From NCBI GenBank assembly GCA_964017235.1, contig OZ024927.1, positions 51,961,293 to 52,025,292 of the forward strand: a stretch of 64,000 bases of DNA, written 5' to 3'. This stretch comes from Sabellastarte sp. h YS-2021 (lineage: Eukaryota > Annelida > Polychaeta > Sabellida > Sabellidae). A program made the position numbers and the translations under genes. Positions 48,101 to 49,739 of this stretch are shown here, piece by piece (the stretch's first letter is position 1; each line of letters begins with the position of its first letter). The notes beneath the pieces were generated by a model. It worked only from the letters and a program-made list of their open reading frames with translations, did no database searches and had not been told where the DNA came from.

Positions 48101-48465
48101 TGAAGTTAGTCACTGAAGTGCACTCTTTAAAAGTAAGACCACATTATCAAAATTTGTTTTTAATAGCATCAGGGGAGCTTACATGGTCTCAAAAATTGCA
48201 CACATTGCAAGAATTTCCCACAGTTCAAGTAAATATAAGGCAGTTCTCTCGCTAGTGAACTTCACACACTGTAATGAATTTCATATAATTATCTTACTCA
48301 GTTTCAAAAACACTTCTTCCCTGTATTTCATGATAATTTTATGTCCTAGTGTACAAAGAGTATGATGGTACTGTTTCAGATGTGGTGACTCAGCAATTTT
48401 CTACCATTACTATGATGTTCTTTCTGGGTCAAGGTATGACAGGACGGTTGTTGACTATCTGAAAG
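64..48465 (+). CDS. Partial 42-exon gene for a giant modular extracellular protein (Cys-rich cassettes, 5 EGF, 2 LU, start of NIDO)
   Basis: Coordinates span the visible part of the gene including introns; exons are listed separately. Joining 42 exons at GT-AG sites (one GC-AG) gives 6702 nt that stay in frame throughout, with no internal stop in any exon. The protein repeats a pair of Cys-containing helical-looking modules ending in an EGF domain (C-x4-C-x5-C pattern, final C followed by Glu/Asp-Ile) five times, then enters a NIDO domain. Sequons (NET, NVT, NAT, NGT, NFT) fit secretion. EGF, LU and NIDO together are known from extracellular matrix, mucin-like and cell-surface proteins. The ~100-residue paired module is not one I can name. 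Signal peptide, start codon, end of NIDO and stop codon lie outside the window. Function is probably structural or adhesive, which is inference only. Confidence 0.88.
724..990 (-). pseudogene. Decayed 3' fragment of a non-LTR retrotransposon (RT C-terminal tail)
   Basis: The reverse strand encodes QSFGVCAPVLWKRLPYNIR, which matches the conserved end of LINE reverse transcriptase ORFs (aromatic-x-APxLWxxLPxxIR). Only about 85 codons survive and there is no catalytic core. It lies in intron 1; the rest of that intron (185-723) is AT-rich with nothing recognised. Confidence 0.62.
1060..1283 (+). CDS. Exon 2: mid exon, cassette 0
   Basis: The exon runs from acceptor ttcatccag to donor gtgagt; phase 2 in, phase 1 out. 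It encodes about 75 residues: a B-like half (VQTCVDALVVNC) followed by a second Cys cluster (FCSSCDLSTASTC). It corresponds to the mid exons 9, 15, 21, 29 and 37 of later cassettes. Its 3' edge and donor are repeated in decayed form 78 bp downstream. Confidence 0.87.
1239..1425 (+). repeat. 78-bp tandem copies of the 3' edge and donor of exon 2
   Basis: The sequence around the exon 2 donor (1239-1315, including cctgtgctaccaagtga at 1271) recurs at about 1317-1393 (same word at 1349), with a third weaker piece after 1393. The second copy has lost the donor (aagtgact instead of aagtgagt). Confidence 0.75.
1426..2350. other. Rest of intron 2
   Basis: AT-rich intron with a 23-nt poly-C run (about 1896-1918) and, at about 1988-2030, a stretch resembling the cctcagagtctg ... 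gattaagtgct tail shared with repeats near 25685, 39820, 41575, 42180 and 47950. No other feature seen. Confidence 0.5.
2351..2576 (+). CDS. Exon 3: second mid exon, acidic, cassette 0
   Basis: Acceptor cttttag, donor gtaaat; phase 1 in, phase 2 out. About 75 residues rich in Asp and Glu (MSSDDSWDLD ... VEEFVADLIEDLD) with two late Cys (DYCGALY and GAVC). The position matches exons 10, 16, 30 and 38 of later cassettes. Confidence 0.85.
2577..3147. other. Intron 3
   Basis: AT-rich intron with no repeat, RNA or coding signal that I can support. Confidence 0.6.
3148..3269 (+). CDS. Exon 4: B'-type module without EGF, cassette 0
   Basis: Acceptor aaattag, donor gtgagt; phase 2 in, phase 1 out. 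It encodes EISAQERCYEEATLDC and then about 25 residues ending in GECES. It matches the B' half of exons 11, 17, 23, 31 and 39 but stops where the EGF domain would begin, so this cassette lacks an EGF. Confidence 0.85.
3425..3645. mobile_element. TA-flanked MITE family 1, copy 1 (degenerate)
   Basis: The ends read agtatagaatctaaaatttg and, inverted, gaattttagattttttactc. Inside each end the tctaaaatttgcca word is doubled. It is followed by TA. It has the same internal sequence as the copies at 4861, 36223, 41249 and 45400, with more substitutions. Confidence 0.75.
3806..3908 (+). CDS. Exon 5: A module, cassette 1
   Basis: Acceptor tttttcag, donor gtaggt; phase 1 in, phase 2 out, 103 nt. It encodes NECNVTMAMHCIDMM ... 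VHVCG, the typical three-Cys A pattern, with the sequon NVT. Exons 12 and 24 are exactly the same length. Confidence 0.87.
3909..4317. other. Intron 5
   Basis: AT-rich intron; nothing recognised. Confidence 0.6.
4318..4454 (+). CDS. Exon 6: B module, cassette 1, with GC donor
   Basis: Acceptor ctgtttcag; phase 2 in, phase 1 out. It encodes HVEEFGICMKTYLFSC, then a helical stretch and EDCQGYEPE. The only donor that fits is GAAG|gcaagc, a GC-AG intron. Reading through gives sequence unlike the module and soon a stop. Phase 1 joins correctly to exon 7. Confidence 0.83.
4861..5079. mobile_element. TA-flanked MITE family 1, copy 2
   Basis: The terminal inverted repeat starts GAGTAAGAAATGTAAAATTC and ends with the inverse, TTTAGATTTCTTACTC. 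TA lies on the left; the right side has become TG. Confidence 0.8.
5095..5258 (-). mobile_element. tRNA-derived SINE (reverse strand)
   Basis: On the reverse strand the head has an A-box-like TGGCCTAGTGGTAAAC and a B-box-like GGGTTCAACTC about 40 nt later, then a tail with GGGACGTAAAACCACG. This is the layout of tRNA-derived SINEs, transcribed by RNA polymerase III through the two boxes. It abuts the MITE at 4861-5079. Confidence 0.68.
5388..5453 (+). CDS. Exon 7: poly-Asp/Glu linker, cassette 1
   Basis: Acceptor ttacacag, donor gtaagt; phase 1 in and out, 66 nt. It encodes a run of Asp flanked by Glu pairs, then PVDPI, from a GAT/GAC microsatellite. It is a symmetric exon, so it could be skipped without breaking the frame. 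It sits between the B and A' modules, where cassettes 4 and 5 have an LU domain. Confidence 0.82.
5728..5827 (+). CDS. Exon 8: A' module, cassette 1
   Basis: Acceptor tttttag, donor gtaaat; phase 1 in, phase 2 out. It encodes GCDIIEVKACMNVALYS ... DVLCR, with the three Cys of the A pattern. Confidence 0.87.
6119..6359 (+). CDS. Exon 9: mid exon, cassette 1
   Basis: Acceptor ttcctttag, donor gtatgc; phase 2 in, phase 0 out, 241 nt. About 80 residues with FNVCITTALGSSDC and a second Cys group (TTCGGEQC ... ASTCVRQ), the same plan as exons 2, 15 and 37. Confidence 0.86.
6360..7583. other. Intron 9
   Basis: AT-rich. The only structure noticed is a ~27-bp direct repeat containing aaatatgcacaggtttta at about 6873 and 7455. 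Confidence 0.55.
7584..7783 (+). CDS. Exon 10: second mid exon, cassette 1
   Basis: Acceptor attttcag, donor gtaagt; phase 0 in, phase 2 out. It encodes 66 residues: an amphipathic start (KLNRAANFLQM), an acidic run (EDEDDDDN), and an end at GGLCG. Only one Cys, just before the donor. Confidence 0.86.
7784..8603. other. Intron 10
   Basis: AT-rich intron; nothing recognised beyond short simple runs. Confidence 0.55.
8604..8845 (+). CDS. Exon 11: B' module plus EGF domain 1
   Basis: Acceptor atccacag, donor gtgggc; phase 2 in, phase 1 out. The B' half (ARTCIDWALEGC) is followed by an EGF domain with all six Cys: CSSEPCMHDGVC, then CECEERYNGTNC, ending EI. Sequons NAT and NGT. There is no Asp/Asn-Glu calcium-binding start, so it is probably a non-calcium EGF. 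Confidence 0.92.
9274..9345 (+). mobile_element. Possible tRNA-like SINE head in intron 11
   Basis: It reads gggccgtgatagctctgcga and then gggtccagatccct, resembling A and B boxes at tRNA spacing. No clear tail or target duplication was found. The rest of intron 11 (8846-9565) is featureless; the short open frame at 9008-9196 has no family resemblance and no module Cys pattern. Confidence 0.4.
9566..9668 (+). CDS. Exon 12: A module, cassette 2
   Basis: Acceptor tttttcag, donor gtgagt; phase 1 in, phase 2 out, 103 nt. It encodes DLCNVESAFECVTTFQ ... ALICG. Confidence 0.88.
9669..10156. other. Intron 12
   Basis: AT-rich intron; nothing recognised. Confidence 0.55.
10157..10290 (+). CDS. Exon 13: B module, cassette 2
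   Basis: Acceptor ttgttttag, donor gtatta; phase 2 in, phase 1 out, 134 nt. It encodes STECIRSHTLQC, then a helical stretch ending LEVCDDT. Confidence 0.88.
10291..10907. other. Intron 13
   Basis: AT-rich intron; nothing recognised. Confidence 0.55.
10908..11004 (+). CDS. Exon 14: A' module, cassette 2
   Basis: Acceptor cttttatag, donor gtaagt; phase 1 in, phase 2 out, 97 nt. It encodes FDGCDLSLINGADLTSC ... ADKCA. It is followed by the 6.2-kb satellite-filled intron. Confidence 0.86.
11150..11262. repeat. Palindrome and 9-bp GC-rich minisatellite
   Basis: A short palindrome (aagcgtcccgcaagggacgc, about 11157-11177) is followed by about seven copies of a 9-bp gctccgccg unit (11200-11262), the most GC-rich stretch in the intron. 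The word gggacgctt recurs in direct orientation at about 16738, beyond the satellites, so the pair may mark the two sides of one large composite insertion. Confidence 0.6.
11585..12690. repeat. ~168-bp tandem repeat, about 7 copies
   Basis: The unit starts cacaaaaatgcttatatctc at 11591, 11760, 11929, 12098, 12265, 12433 and 12600 (steps of 169, 169, 169, 167, 168, 167). Each contains ccgtgctagatagagc and aaaatggcggccattttg, the latter a short palindrome. Open frames on both strands here are by-products of the repeat. Confidence 0.93.
12691..16297. repeat. 133-bp satellite array, about 27 copies
   Basis: The word gagctttcac recurs at 12696, 12829 and 12962 and onward every 133 bp to about 16290. 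Copies are nearly identical, with diagnostic variants (cttgg, catgg or ctctg after ttca; ctgaaaatgag versus ctcaaaatgag). A block of variants recurs at 532 bp, four units. The last units are more diverged and one is short. Confidence 0.95.
16298..16670. repeat. Diverged 168-bp-type units on the far side of the satellite
   Basis: About two degenerate copies of the 11585-12690 unit (aaaaatgcttatatct at about 16449 and 16611; aaaatggtggccattttg at about 16406) follow the 133-bp array. The 133-bp satellite is thus bracketed by the other repeat. Confidence 0.8.
16905..17186 (+). pseudogene. Decayed tandem copies of the exon 15 acceptor and 5' half
   Basis: 17093-17165 aligns with 17199-17270 in exon 15 (cttctataacacgtcgtttg against tttctataacatggtgtttg). 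16917-16985 aligns with 17124-17195, including the acceptor tract and its tail (tcaatgtattaacag against ttccagtgtattggc). The copies carry stops and broken splice sites. Confidence 0.65.
17187..17361 (+). CDS. Exon 15: mid exon, cassette 2
   Basis: Acceptor ttttttccag, donor gtaagt; phase 2 in, phase 0 out. It encodes ASCTLATEVCPGFYNM, then INCPIDTCSVQEVALC, the two Cys groups of the mid exon. Degenerate copies of its 5' half lie in the preceding intron (about 16917-16985 and 17093-17186). Confidence 0.86.
17362..18300. other. Intron 15, left part
   Basis: AT-rich; nothing recognised before the LINE tail that starts near 18310. Confidence 0.5.
18312..18515 (-). pseudogene. 3' end of a non-LTR retrotransposon (RT C-terminus plus tail)
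   Basis: The reverse strand of 18405-18505 encodes AAPAEWNKLPQTVR and FRSQVKTHLF, the conserved last residues of LINE reverse transcriptases. After it comes a poly-C run and a tail ending in gcgctatataaatcctac. It is a 5'-truncated insertion in intron 15. Confidence 0.72.
18593..18780 (+). CDS. Exon 16: second mid exon, cassette 2
   Basis: Acceptor ttcttgtag, donor gtaggt; phase 0 in, phase 2 out. It encodes ISCEPWYMCSVSGS, then a beta-like Asp/Val alternating stretch (FNVDVDVDIDVGG), ending NPVCS. The alternating stretch is unlike the helical-looking equivalents in the other cassettes. Confidence 0.86.
18781..19129. other. Intron 16
   Basis: Nothing recognised. Confidence 0.5.
19130..19365 (+). 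CDS. Exon 17: B' module plus EGF domain 2
   Basis: Acceptor tgtttcag, donor gtacat; phase 2 in, phase 1 out, 236 nt (same length as exons 23 and 31). B' half AMYCISYHSSTC, then EGF CRENPCVNFGEC ... CDCLPGYGGVHC, ending EI. Confidence 0.93.
19366..19795. other. Intron 17
   Basis: Nothing recognised. Confidence 0.5.
19796..19895 (+). CDS. Exon 18: A module, cassette 3
   Basis: Acceptor ccttgtag, donor gtgagt; phase 1 in, phase 2 out, 100 nt. It encodes GGECKQLQASLCLTDIL ... NDICN. Confidence 0.87.
19896..20733. other. Intron 18
   Basis: AT-rich; nothing recognised. Confidence 0.5.
20734..20873 (+). CDS. Exon 19: B module, cassette 3
   Basis: Acceptor ttgttgtag, donor gtatgt; phase 2 in, phase 1 out, 140 nt. 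It encodes DAHLECISLYLLSC, then a hydrophobic helix-like stretch ending YVGCDGA. Confidence 0.87.
21105..21222 (+). CDS. Exon 20: A' module, cassette 3
   Basis: Acceptor atttccag, donor gtaagt; phase 1 in, phase 2 out, 118 nt. It encodes DIGCHVDASVECFSTDL ... GGGCG. Confidence 0.87.
21871..22425. mobile_element. Inverted-repeat (MITE-like) element with CTG flanks
   Basis: It starts gggccaatttcacaaaggga and ends with the inverse, tccctttgtgaaatcggccc. CTG lies on both sides (21868-21870 and 22426-22428), a candidate 3-bp target duplication. Many internal acttaa/ttaagt words form sub-terminal repeats. About 555 bp with no coding capacity. Confidence 0.8.
22464..22634 (+). CDS. Exon 21: mid exon, cassette 3
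   Basis: Acceptor cattacag, donor gtaagt; phase 2 in and out, 171 nt. It encodes YGCIAEVEASC, then GCPDDECNINSVREC, the mid-exon Cys plan. The outgoing phase 2 differs from the other mid exons (0 or 1). Confidence 0.86.
23440..23640 (+). repeat. Decayed ~45-bp tandem copies of the exon 22 acceptor region
   Basis: The pattern (t)ataat-ttcac-cag-attttt-gactgca, which at 23625-23653 forms the exon 22 acceptor and first codons, recurs imperfectly at about 23456-23485, 23495-23526, 23540-23572 and 23588-23606. The rest of intron 21 (22635-23439) shows nothing recognisable. Confidence 0.55.
23641..24288 (+). CDS. Exon 22: Lys/Ser-rich basic domain with two furin-like sites
   Basis: Acceptor tcacgccag, donor gtaagt; phase 2 in and out, 648 nt. 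It encodes about 216 residues: FLDCRAPEPEC, then a low-complexity Lys/Ser domain, ending ECDYCG. Internal repeats: a 51-bp unit twice (SGSCHSKESKDSCSK type), a 12-bp STKS unit about five times (23890-23940), and a 21-bp unit encoding KSTGTKS seven times (24090-24237). Two basic clusters, RRKR before Ser and RRKR before Asp (about 23974-24042), fit the furin R-x-K-R rule. Scattered Cys suggest extra disulfides. The long antisense frame here is a shadow of the AGT/AAA composition. Confidence 0.87.
24090..24237 (+). repeat. Coding 21-bp minisatellite, 7 copies
   Basis: The unit aaaagcacaggaactaaaag plus one base repeats seven times almost without change inside exon 22 and encodes KSTGTKS. A multiple of three keeps the frame, so the copy number can vary in the population without breaking the gene. 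Confidence 0.92.
24289..24986. other. Intron 22
   Basis: AT-rich. 24700-24900 contains ggcttaaaacttgag and ggcttaagcccttttatg, vaguely like a decayed relative of the 21871 element. Confidence 0.4.
24987..25222 (+). CDS. Exon 23: B' module plus EGF domain 3
   Basis: Acceptor atttcag, donor gtttgt; phase 2 in, phase 1 out, 236 nt. B' half TLVCLGSGLGEGC, then EGF CDGHPCQNGGVC ... CICEDDFKGEFC, ending EI. Confidence 0.92.
25675..25725 (+). repeat. Copy of a SINE/LINE-like 3' tail
   Basis: It contains agattaagtgctataaaagt and ccaattagaat, shared with tails at about 39827, 41610 and 42205. Only the tail is recognisable here. Confidence 0.45.
25763..25865 (+). CDS. Exon 24: A module, cassette 4
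   Basis: Acceptor tttttgcag, donor gtgagg; phase 1 in, phase 2 out, 103 nt. It encodes EIGCDLVKVEECTVDL ... ARVCS. Confidence 0.87.
25987..27649. mobile_element. 1.66-kb element with long hairpin-forming ends
   Basis: The left end reads acaggcaatctgtgtaac then aggcattacgcgtaatgact; the right end is its inverse (agtcattacgcgtaatgcct ... gttacacagattgcctgt). Each end is itself a near-palindrome of about 150 bp (25989-26145 and 27497-27647). The interior is AT-rich with no supported gene. It could be one foldback element or two separate palindromic MITEs. Confidence 0.75.
26815..26842. repeat. Short direct repeat
   Basis: gtttcatctaagaggatt occurs twice in tandem, inside the element at 25987-27649. 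Confidence 0.7.
27650..28502. other. Rest of intron 24
   Basis: AT-rich; nothing recognised. Confidence 0.5.
28503..28678 (+). CDS. Exon 25: B module with acidic tail, cassette 4
   Basis: Acceptor cttttcaag, donor gtatgt; phase 2 in, phase 1 out, 176 nt. It encodes AIRCVEEATLYC, then a helical stretch to RGCEDF, and an acidic linker (EIIEIEAPDSPI) before the LU domain. Confidence 0.86.
28679..29442. other. Intron 25
   Basis: AT-rich; nothing recognised. Confidence 0.5.
29443..29504 (+). CDS. Exon 26: LU (Ly-6/uPAR-like) domain 1, first half
   Basis: Acceptor tttgacag, donor gtcagt; phase 1 in, phase 0 out, 62 nt. It encodes ECYHCDKTTDDCEMKMCDEGE; the opening C-x2-C is typical of three-finger LU domains. 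It continues in exon 27. Confidence 0.84.
29505..30263. other. Intron 26 (inside LU domain 1)
   Basis: AT-rich; nothing recognised. It interrupts the LU domain in phase 0, as intron 34 does in the second copy. Confidence 0.6.
30264..30450 (+). CDS. Exon 27: LU domain 1, second half
   Basis: Acceptor tattgcag, donor gtaagt; phase 0 in, phase 1 out, 187 nt, the same length and phases as exon 35. It encodes VCKTDIRYKKNG, a mid FQSCSPVDEC, and the diagnostic LU ending CCCDGDGCN. In this family such domains bind proteins at the cell surface. No GPI signal follows, so here it is an internal module. Confidence 0.9.
30451..30870. other. Intron 27
   Basis: Nothing recognised. Confidence 0.5.
30871..30985 (+). 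CDS. Exon 28: A' module, cassette 4
   Basis: Acceptor ttttgacag, donor gtaagt; phase 1 in, phase 2 out, 115 nt, the same length as exon 36. It encodes PVECKVEEKFECVASFQQ ... RSLCV. Confidence 0.88.
31215..31667. mobile_element. Possible MITE with accgtaattt-type ends
   Basis: The left end reads taccgtaatttatgtaataa then tgccccttct; the right end has tgctggggctatacagaaat then tacagta, an imperfect inverse. The ends resemble those of the element at 44410. Confidence 0.5.
31857..31915 (+). pseudogene. Decayed copy of the exon 29 acceptor and 5' end
   Basis: gtagagctgatcaggctact and catacagcagaatatag align with the exon 29 start 113 bp downstream (gcagagcataccaggctacc, gtacagcagactattca). The copy is frame-broken. 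Confidence 0.7.
31974..32122 (+). CDS. Exon 29: mid exon, cassette 4
   Basis: Acceptor gtttgcag, donor gtgagt; phase 2 in, phase 1 out, 149 nt. It encodes ATLDCTADYSLNC, then NDCDVEICLIDKA. A decayed copy of its first ~55 nt lies 113 bp upstream (31857-31915). Confidence 0.86.
32123..33475. other. Intron 29
   Basis: AT-rich; no repeat or gene supported. Confidence 0.5.
33476..33557 (+). CDS. Exon 30: second mid exon, cassette 4
   Basis: Acceptor attttgtag, donor gtaagt; phase 1 in, phase 2 out, 82 nt. It encodes TECISSIDLQIEAIGRLA ... LGVCS, shorter than its counterparts in cassettes 0-2. Confidence 0.85.
33739..33848. mobile_element. 110-bp MITE with 4-bp CTCG target duplication
   Basis: The ends TGCTTTATGATGGTTTTAAA and, inverted, TTTAAAACCATCATAAAGCA are perfect; the repeat continues to the gatcgatag block. 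CTCG flanks both sides (33735-33738 and 33849-33852). It lies 55 bp before exon 31, in intron 30. Confidence 0.87.
33904..34139 (+). CDS. Exon 31: B' module plus EGF domain 4
   Basis: Acceptor cttcacag, donor gttagt; phase 2 in, phase 1 out, 236 nt. B' half ATISCATTSIQVC, then EGF CIGSPCDHGRC ... CQCDDGWIGEHC, ending DI. Confidence 0.92.
34140..34690. other. Intron 31
   Basis: AT-rich; nothing recognised. Confidence 0.5.
34691..34796 (+). CDS. Exon 32: A module, cassette 5
   Basis: Acceptor gtttacag, donor gtaagt; phase 1 in, phase 2 out, 106 nt. It encodes EESCDLITAAACLVSTQ ... REDVCE. Confidence 0.87.
34797..35592. other. Intron 32
   Basis: AT-rich; nothing recognised. Confidence 0.5.
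35593..35729 (+). CDS. Exon 33: B module, cassette 5
   Basis: Acceptor tatgacag, donor gtacat; phase 2 in, phase 1 out, 137 nt (same length as exon 6). It encodes ENILCIEENMLTC, then a helical stretch and TRCEESIPIG. Confidence 0.86.
36143..36151 (+). CDS. Candidate 9-nt microexon in the exon 33-34 intron
   Basis: A 9-nt block flanked by tttttatacag and gtacag would add three residues (Gly-Glu-Ala) in frame, phase 1 in and out. Exons 33 and 34 also join correctly without it. The signals are good but so short a match can arise by chance. Confidence 0.2.
36223..36445. mobile_element. TA-flanked MITE family 1, copy 3
   Basis: The ends TAGTAAGAAATCTAAAATTC and, inverted, GAATTTTAGATTTCTTACTA, with TA outside both ends. 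Each arm doubles the tctaaaattcgcca word. About 222 bp, non-coding. Confidence 0.88.
36447..39150. other. Rest of intron 33
   Basis: A 2.7-kb AT-rich stretch with a short poly-G run near 37641. No gene, RNA or clear repeat was recognised. Confidence 0.5.
39151..39230 (+). CDS. Exon 34: LU-like domain 2, first half
   Basis: Acceptor ctttttcag, donor gtaaca; phase 1 in, phase 0 out, 80 nt. It encodes GLTCASGVKVTREK ... QTCIDGE. It has lost the C-x2-C start seen in exon 26 but keeps the position, the phases and the GE ending. Confidence 0.82.
39689..39830. repeat. ~19-22-bp minisatellite, 7 copies
   Basis: gcgccttagagtcc repeats seven times with variable T-rich spacers. It runs directly into tctggggagattaagcacta and aaaagtccaattag, the 3' tail of a dispersed repeat seen elsewhere in the window. 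Confidence 0.9.
39831..40564. other. Rest of intron 34 (inside LU domain 2)
   Basis: Tail of the dispersed repeat, then AT-rich sequence with a loose series of ttgatannnnaacaat words (40380-40530). No gene seen. Confidence 0.45.
40565..40751 (+). CDS. Exon 35: LU-like domain 2, second half
   Basis: Acceptor gtgatcag, donor gtatga; phase 0 in, phase 1 out, 187 nt, identical in length to exon 27. It encodes VCYTQVFLEQ, RGCLPAEDI, and the LU-type ending YSCNTPMCN, then an acidic tail. It has fewer Cys than LU 1, so it may lack one or two disulfides. Confidence 0.87.
41249..41474. mobile_element. TA-flanked MITE family 1, copy 4
   Basis: The ends GAGTAAGAAATCTAAAATTC and, inverted, GAATTTTAGATTTCTTACTC, with TA directly outside both. 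It is the most complete copy and gives the family its TA target-site rule, as in Tc1/mariner-type elements. Confidence 0.9.
41565..41640 (+). repeat. Dispersed repeat tail
   Basis: cgccttagagtcagtc, then gatggagattcagtgctata, the same tail as at 39820 and 42175. Confidence 0.55.
41847..41961 (+). CDS. Exon 36: A' module, cassette 5
   Basis: Acceptor tattacag, donor gtgaga; phase 1 in, phase 2 out, 115 nt. It encodes LIECQLEDINHCVATFSKE ... GKLCS. Closest in this window to exon 28. Confidence 0.88.
42035..42240 (+). mobile_element. Longer copy of the tail-bearing dispersed repeat (SINE-like)
   Basis: A body of about 150 bp ends in gtgccctagagccctcctag and ggggagataaaacactatga, then attagaatt. 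It is the longest relative of the tails at 1988, 25685, 39820, 41575 and 47950. No clear tRNA head is visible. Confidence 0.5.
42522..42666 (+). CDS. Exon 37: mid exon, cassette 5
   Basis: Acceptor ttgtttag, donor gtacga; phase 2 in, phase 0 out, 145 nt. It encodes SYECARSLSVKC, the sequon NFT, and ETCEDPATICFE. Confidence 0.86.
42820..43250. mobile_element. Possible inverted-repeat element in intron 37
   Basis: ctgcaagtcgccgacaagta and cttgctgac at 42823-42862 are partly inverted at 43195-43240 (gtcggcaagttg, cttgtcggcgatttgc). The ends are not defined. The rest of the intron to 44248 is AT-rich. Confidence 0.45.
44249..44346 (+). CDS. Exon 38: second mid exon, cassette 5
   Basis: Acceptor gcaaccag, donor gtaagt; phase 0 in, phase 2 out, 98 nt. 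It encodes STATSCLEEMKLITVQTG ... LTFLCS. Confidence 0.85.
44410..44605. mobile_element. ~196-bp MITE in intron 38
   Basis: The left end tactgtaaatttccaaaata and the right end tattttggaaaaaatacggt are an imperfect inverse pair. The interior repeats aacgcctggt four times. Confidence 0.65.
45045..45292 (+). CDS. Exon 39: B' module plus EGF domain 5
   Basis: Acceptor ttttaag, donor gtaagt; phase 2 in, phase 1 out, 248 nt. B' half SKTCIESNIRGC, then EGF CVNGPCGMNGVC ... CTCYRGWLGDHC, ending ER rather than EI/DI. It closes the last cassette before NIDO. Confidence 0.92.
45400..45640. mobile_element. TA-flanked MITE family 1, copy 5 (right end decayed)
   Basis: It begins GAGTAAAAAGTCTAAAATTT with TA on the left and shares the interior with the other copies. 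The right terminal repeat is broken after gatatgtggtgaaatt. Confidence 0.78.
46378..46800. mobile_element. Nested hairpin and MITE-like elements in intron 39
   Basis: 46378-46540 folds on itself: gttacaggatatatgcctgg at 46408 against the inverse ccgggcgtatatcctgtaat near 46485, with an inner aataatgcc/ggcattatt stem. It is followed by 46536-46796, bounded by attataaag and its inverse ctttataat, with an internal gattgctc/gagcaatc stem. The GC content is above that of the intron. Confidence 0.62.
46890..47029 (+). CDS. Exon 40: start of NIDO domain
   Basis: Acceptor tttgacag, donor gttagt; phase 1 in, phase 0 out, 140 nt. It encodes NPLFPIYGEDVDEEVEK, then ISLGPGFKMFGWRYTWFT. The Leu-Phe-Pro-Ile-Tyr-Gly start and the F/Y strand resemble the first strands of NIDO domains in nidogen, mucin-4 and sushi-domain proteins. 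Confidence 0.84.
47085..47910. repeat. Homologous intron blocks on both sides of exon 41
   Basis: 47085-47265 and 47670-47905 share long similar stretches (ctcaagaggattgaaatgt at 47161 and 47742; tataaagtgctttaatttaa; aaaacctgttgag), offset about 581 bp, with exon 41 between them. At about 47950 lies a further tail of the dispersed repeat. Confidence 0.7.
47455..47576 (+). CDS. Exon 41: NIDO domain, continued
   Basis: Acceptor cctttcag, donor gtatgt; phase 0 in, phase 2 out, 122 nt. It encodes ISENGLVTFEDSY, then FPTISFPKTFIAPLFARQDI. The N-G-x-(V/I)-x-F strand and the F-I-A-P-(L/F)-(W/F)-A block are the NIDO signature. Confidence 0.88.
48380..48465 (+). CDS. Exon 42: NIDO domain, last visible exon
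   Basis: Acceptor ctgtttcag, donor gtaaga; phase 2 in, phase 1 out, 86 nt. It encodes GCGDSAIFYHYYDVL, then DRTVVDYLKG. The F-Y-H-Y-Y strand fits the middle of NIDO; the rest of the domain is missing, so at least one more exon must follow. None was recognised to the end of the window, making the intron at least 15.5 kb. Confidence 0.85.
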
Positions 48466-48561
48466 GTAAGACTTTGACTTCTATGATACAAGAGGAGGGG
48501 GGGTGGGGGAGCATAGTAACATAGTGGTATCACACTGGACTCCCACTTCTCAGGATCTAGG
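48466..48561 (+). mobile_element. Left half of a tRNA-type SINE split by the large inverted-repeat element
   Basis: agcatagtaacatagtggta and ctggactcccacttctcagg resemble a tRNA D arm and anticodon arm. The expected B box is missing here but appears 13.7 kb away at 62235 (aggtttgaatctcagcc). Confidence 0.6.
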
Positions 48562-48771
48562 AAGCACTGTCAGATTTAAAAGGGAAAATCCAGACCTTTC
48601 CCTTTTAGACCTTAAATTTCTCAATTTGCAGGGTTTTGGTGCAAATATTGAAATTTCTTTCATCAAATATGGCAATTTCATGCAAAAATTTGCACCATTT
48701 GGGACATTTGTCAAAATCAAGTAGGTGAAAAAACTCAAAAAGCCATCAGAAAAACAGCAAATATCCATCTG

Positions 48772-49690
48772 GAAAAAGGGTGCACCCTAATCACGAAAAT
48801 GACCAATTCAATCTTTTTGTAAATAGGGTGTGCCCTATTCACGAAAACTGCAAATTTCATGTTTTTGTAAATAGGGTGCACCTTAAACACGGAAACTGCA
48901 AATTTCCTCTTTTTGTAAATAGGGTGCACCCTAAACATGGAAACTGCAAATTTCATCTTTTTGCAAATAGGGTGTGCCCTAAACACGGAAACTGTAAATT
49001 TCCTCTTTTTGTAAATAGGGTGCACCCTAAACACAGAAACTGCAAATTTCATCTTTTTGTAAATAGGGTCCACCCTAAACACGGAAACTGCAAATTTCAT
49101 CTTTTTGCAAATAGGGTGTGCCCTAAACACGGAAACTGCAAATTTCATCTTTTTGTAAATAAGGTGCACCCTAAACACAAAAATGGCAAATTTTAATCTT
49201 TTTGTAAATAGGGTGTGCCCTAAACACGAAAAACAGCAAATTTCATCTTTTTATAAATAGGGTGCACCCTAAACACGGAAACTGGAAATTTCATCTTTTT
49301 GTAAACAGGGTGTGCCCTAAACACAGAATTAACTGCAAATTTACTCTTTTTGTAAATAGGGTGCACCCTAAACACGAAAATGGCAAATTTCATCTTTTTG
49401 TAAATAGGGTGTGCCCTAGACACAGAAACTGCAAATTTCCACTTTTTGTAAATAGGGTGTGCCCTAAACACAGAAACTGCATATTTACTCTTTTTGTAAA
49501 TAGGGTGCACCCTAAACACGAAAACAGCAAATTTCATCTTTTTGTAAATAGGGTGTGCCCTAGACACAGAAACTGCAAATTTCCACTTTTTGTAAATAGG
49601 GTGTGCCCTAAACATGAAAACTGTAAATTTCCTCTTTTTGTATATAGAGTGTGCCCTAAACACGGAAGCTGCTAATTTCAACTTTCAAAC
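48772..49690. repeat. 48-bp minisatellite, left arm, about 19 copies
   Basis: gtaaatagggtgcaccctaa repeats every 48 bp (for example 48826, 48874, 48922). Each unit has the palindrome agggtgcaccct or the variant agggtgtgccct. Because 48 is a multiple of three, long frames stay open on both strands without being genes. Confidence 0.93.
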
Positions 49691-49739
49691 TGTAAATTTC
49701 ATGTTTTTGGGCGGGTTGCGTGTAACCAACCCACCTATT

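Noticed and set aside
48735-49681. Long open frames on both strands (up to 153 codons) resembling repeat proteins
   Set aside because: The 48-bp tandem repeat is a multiple of three and lacks stops, so several frames stay open at once. No start context, splice logic or domain supports coding; the same holds at 60720-62061.
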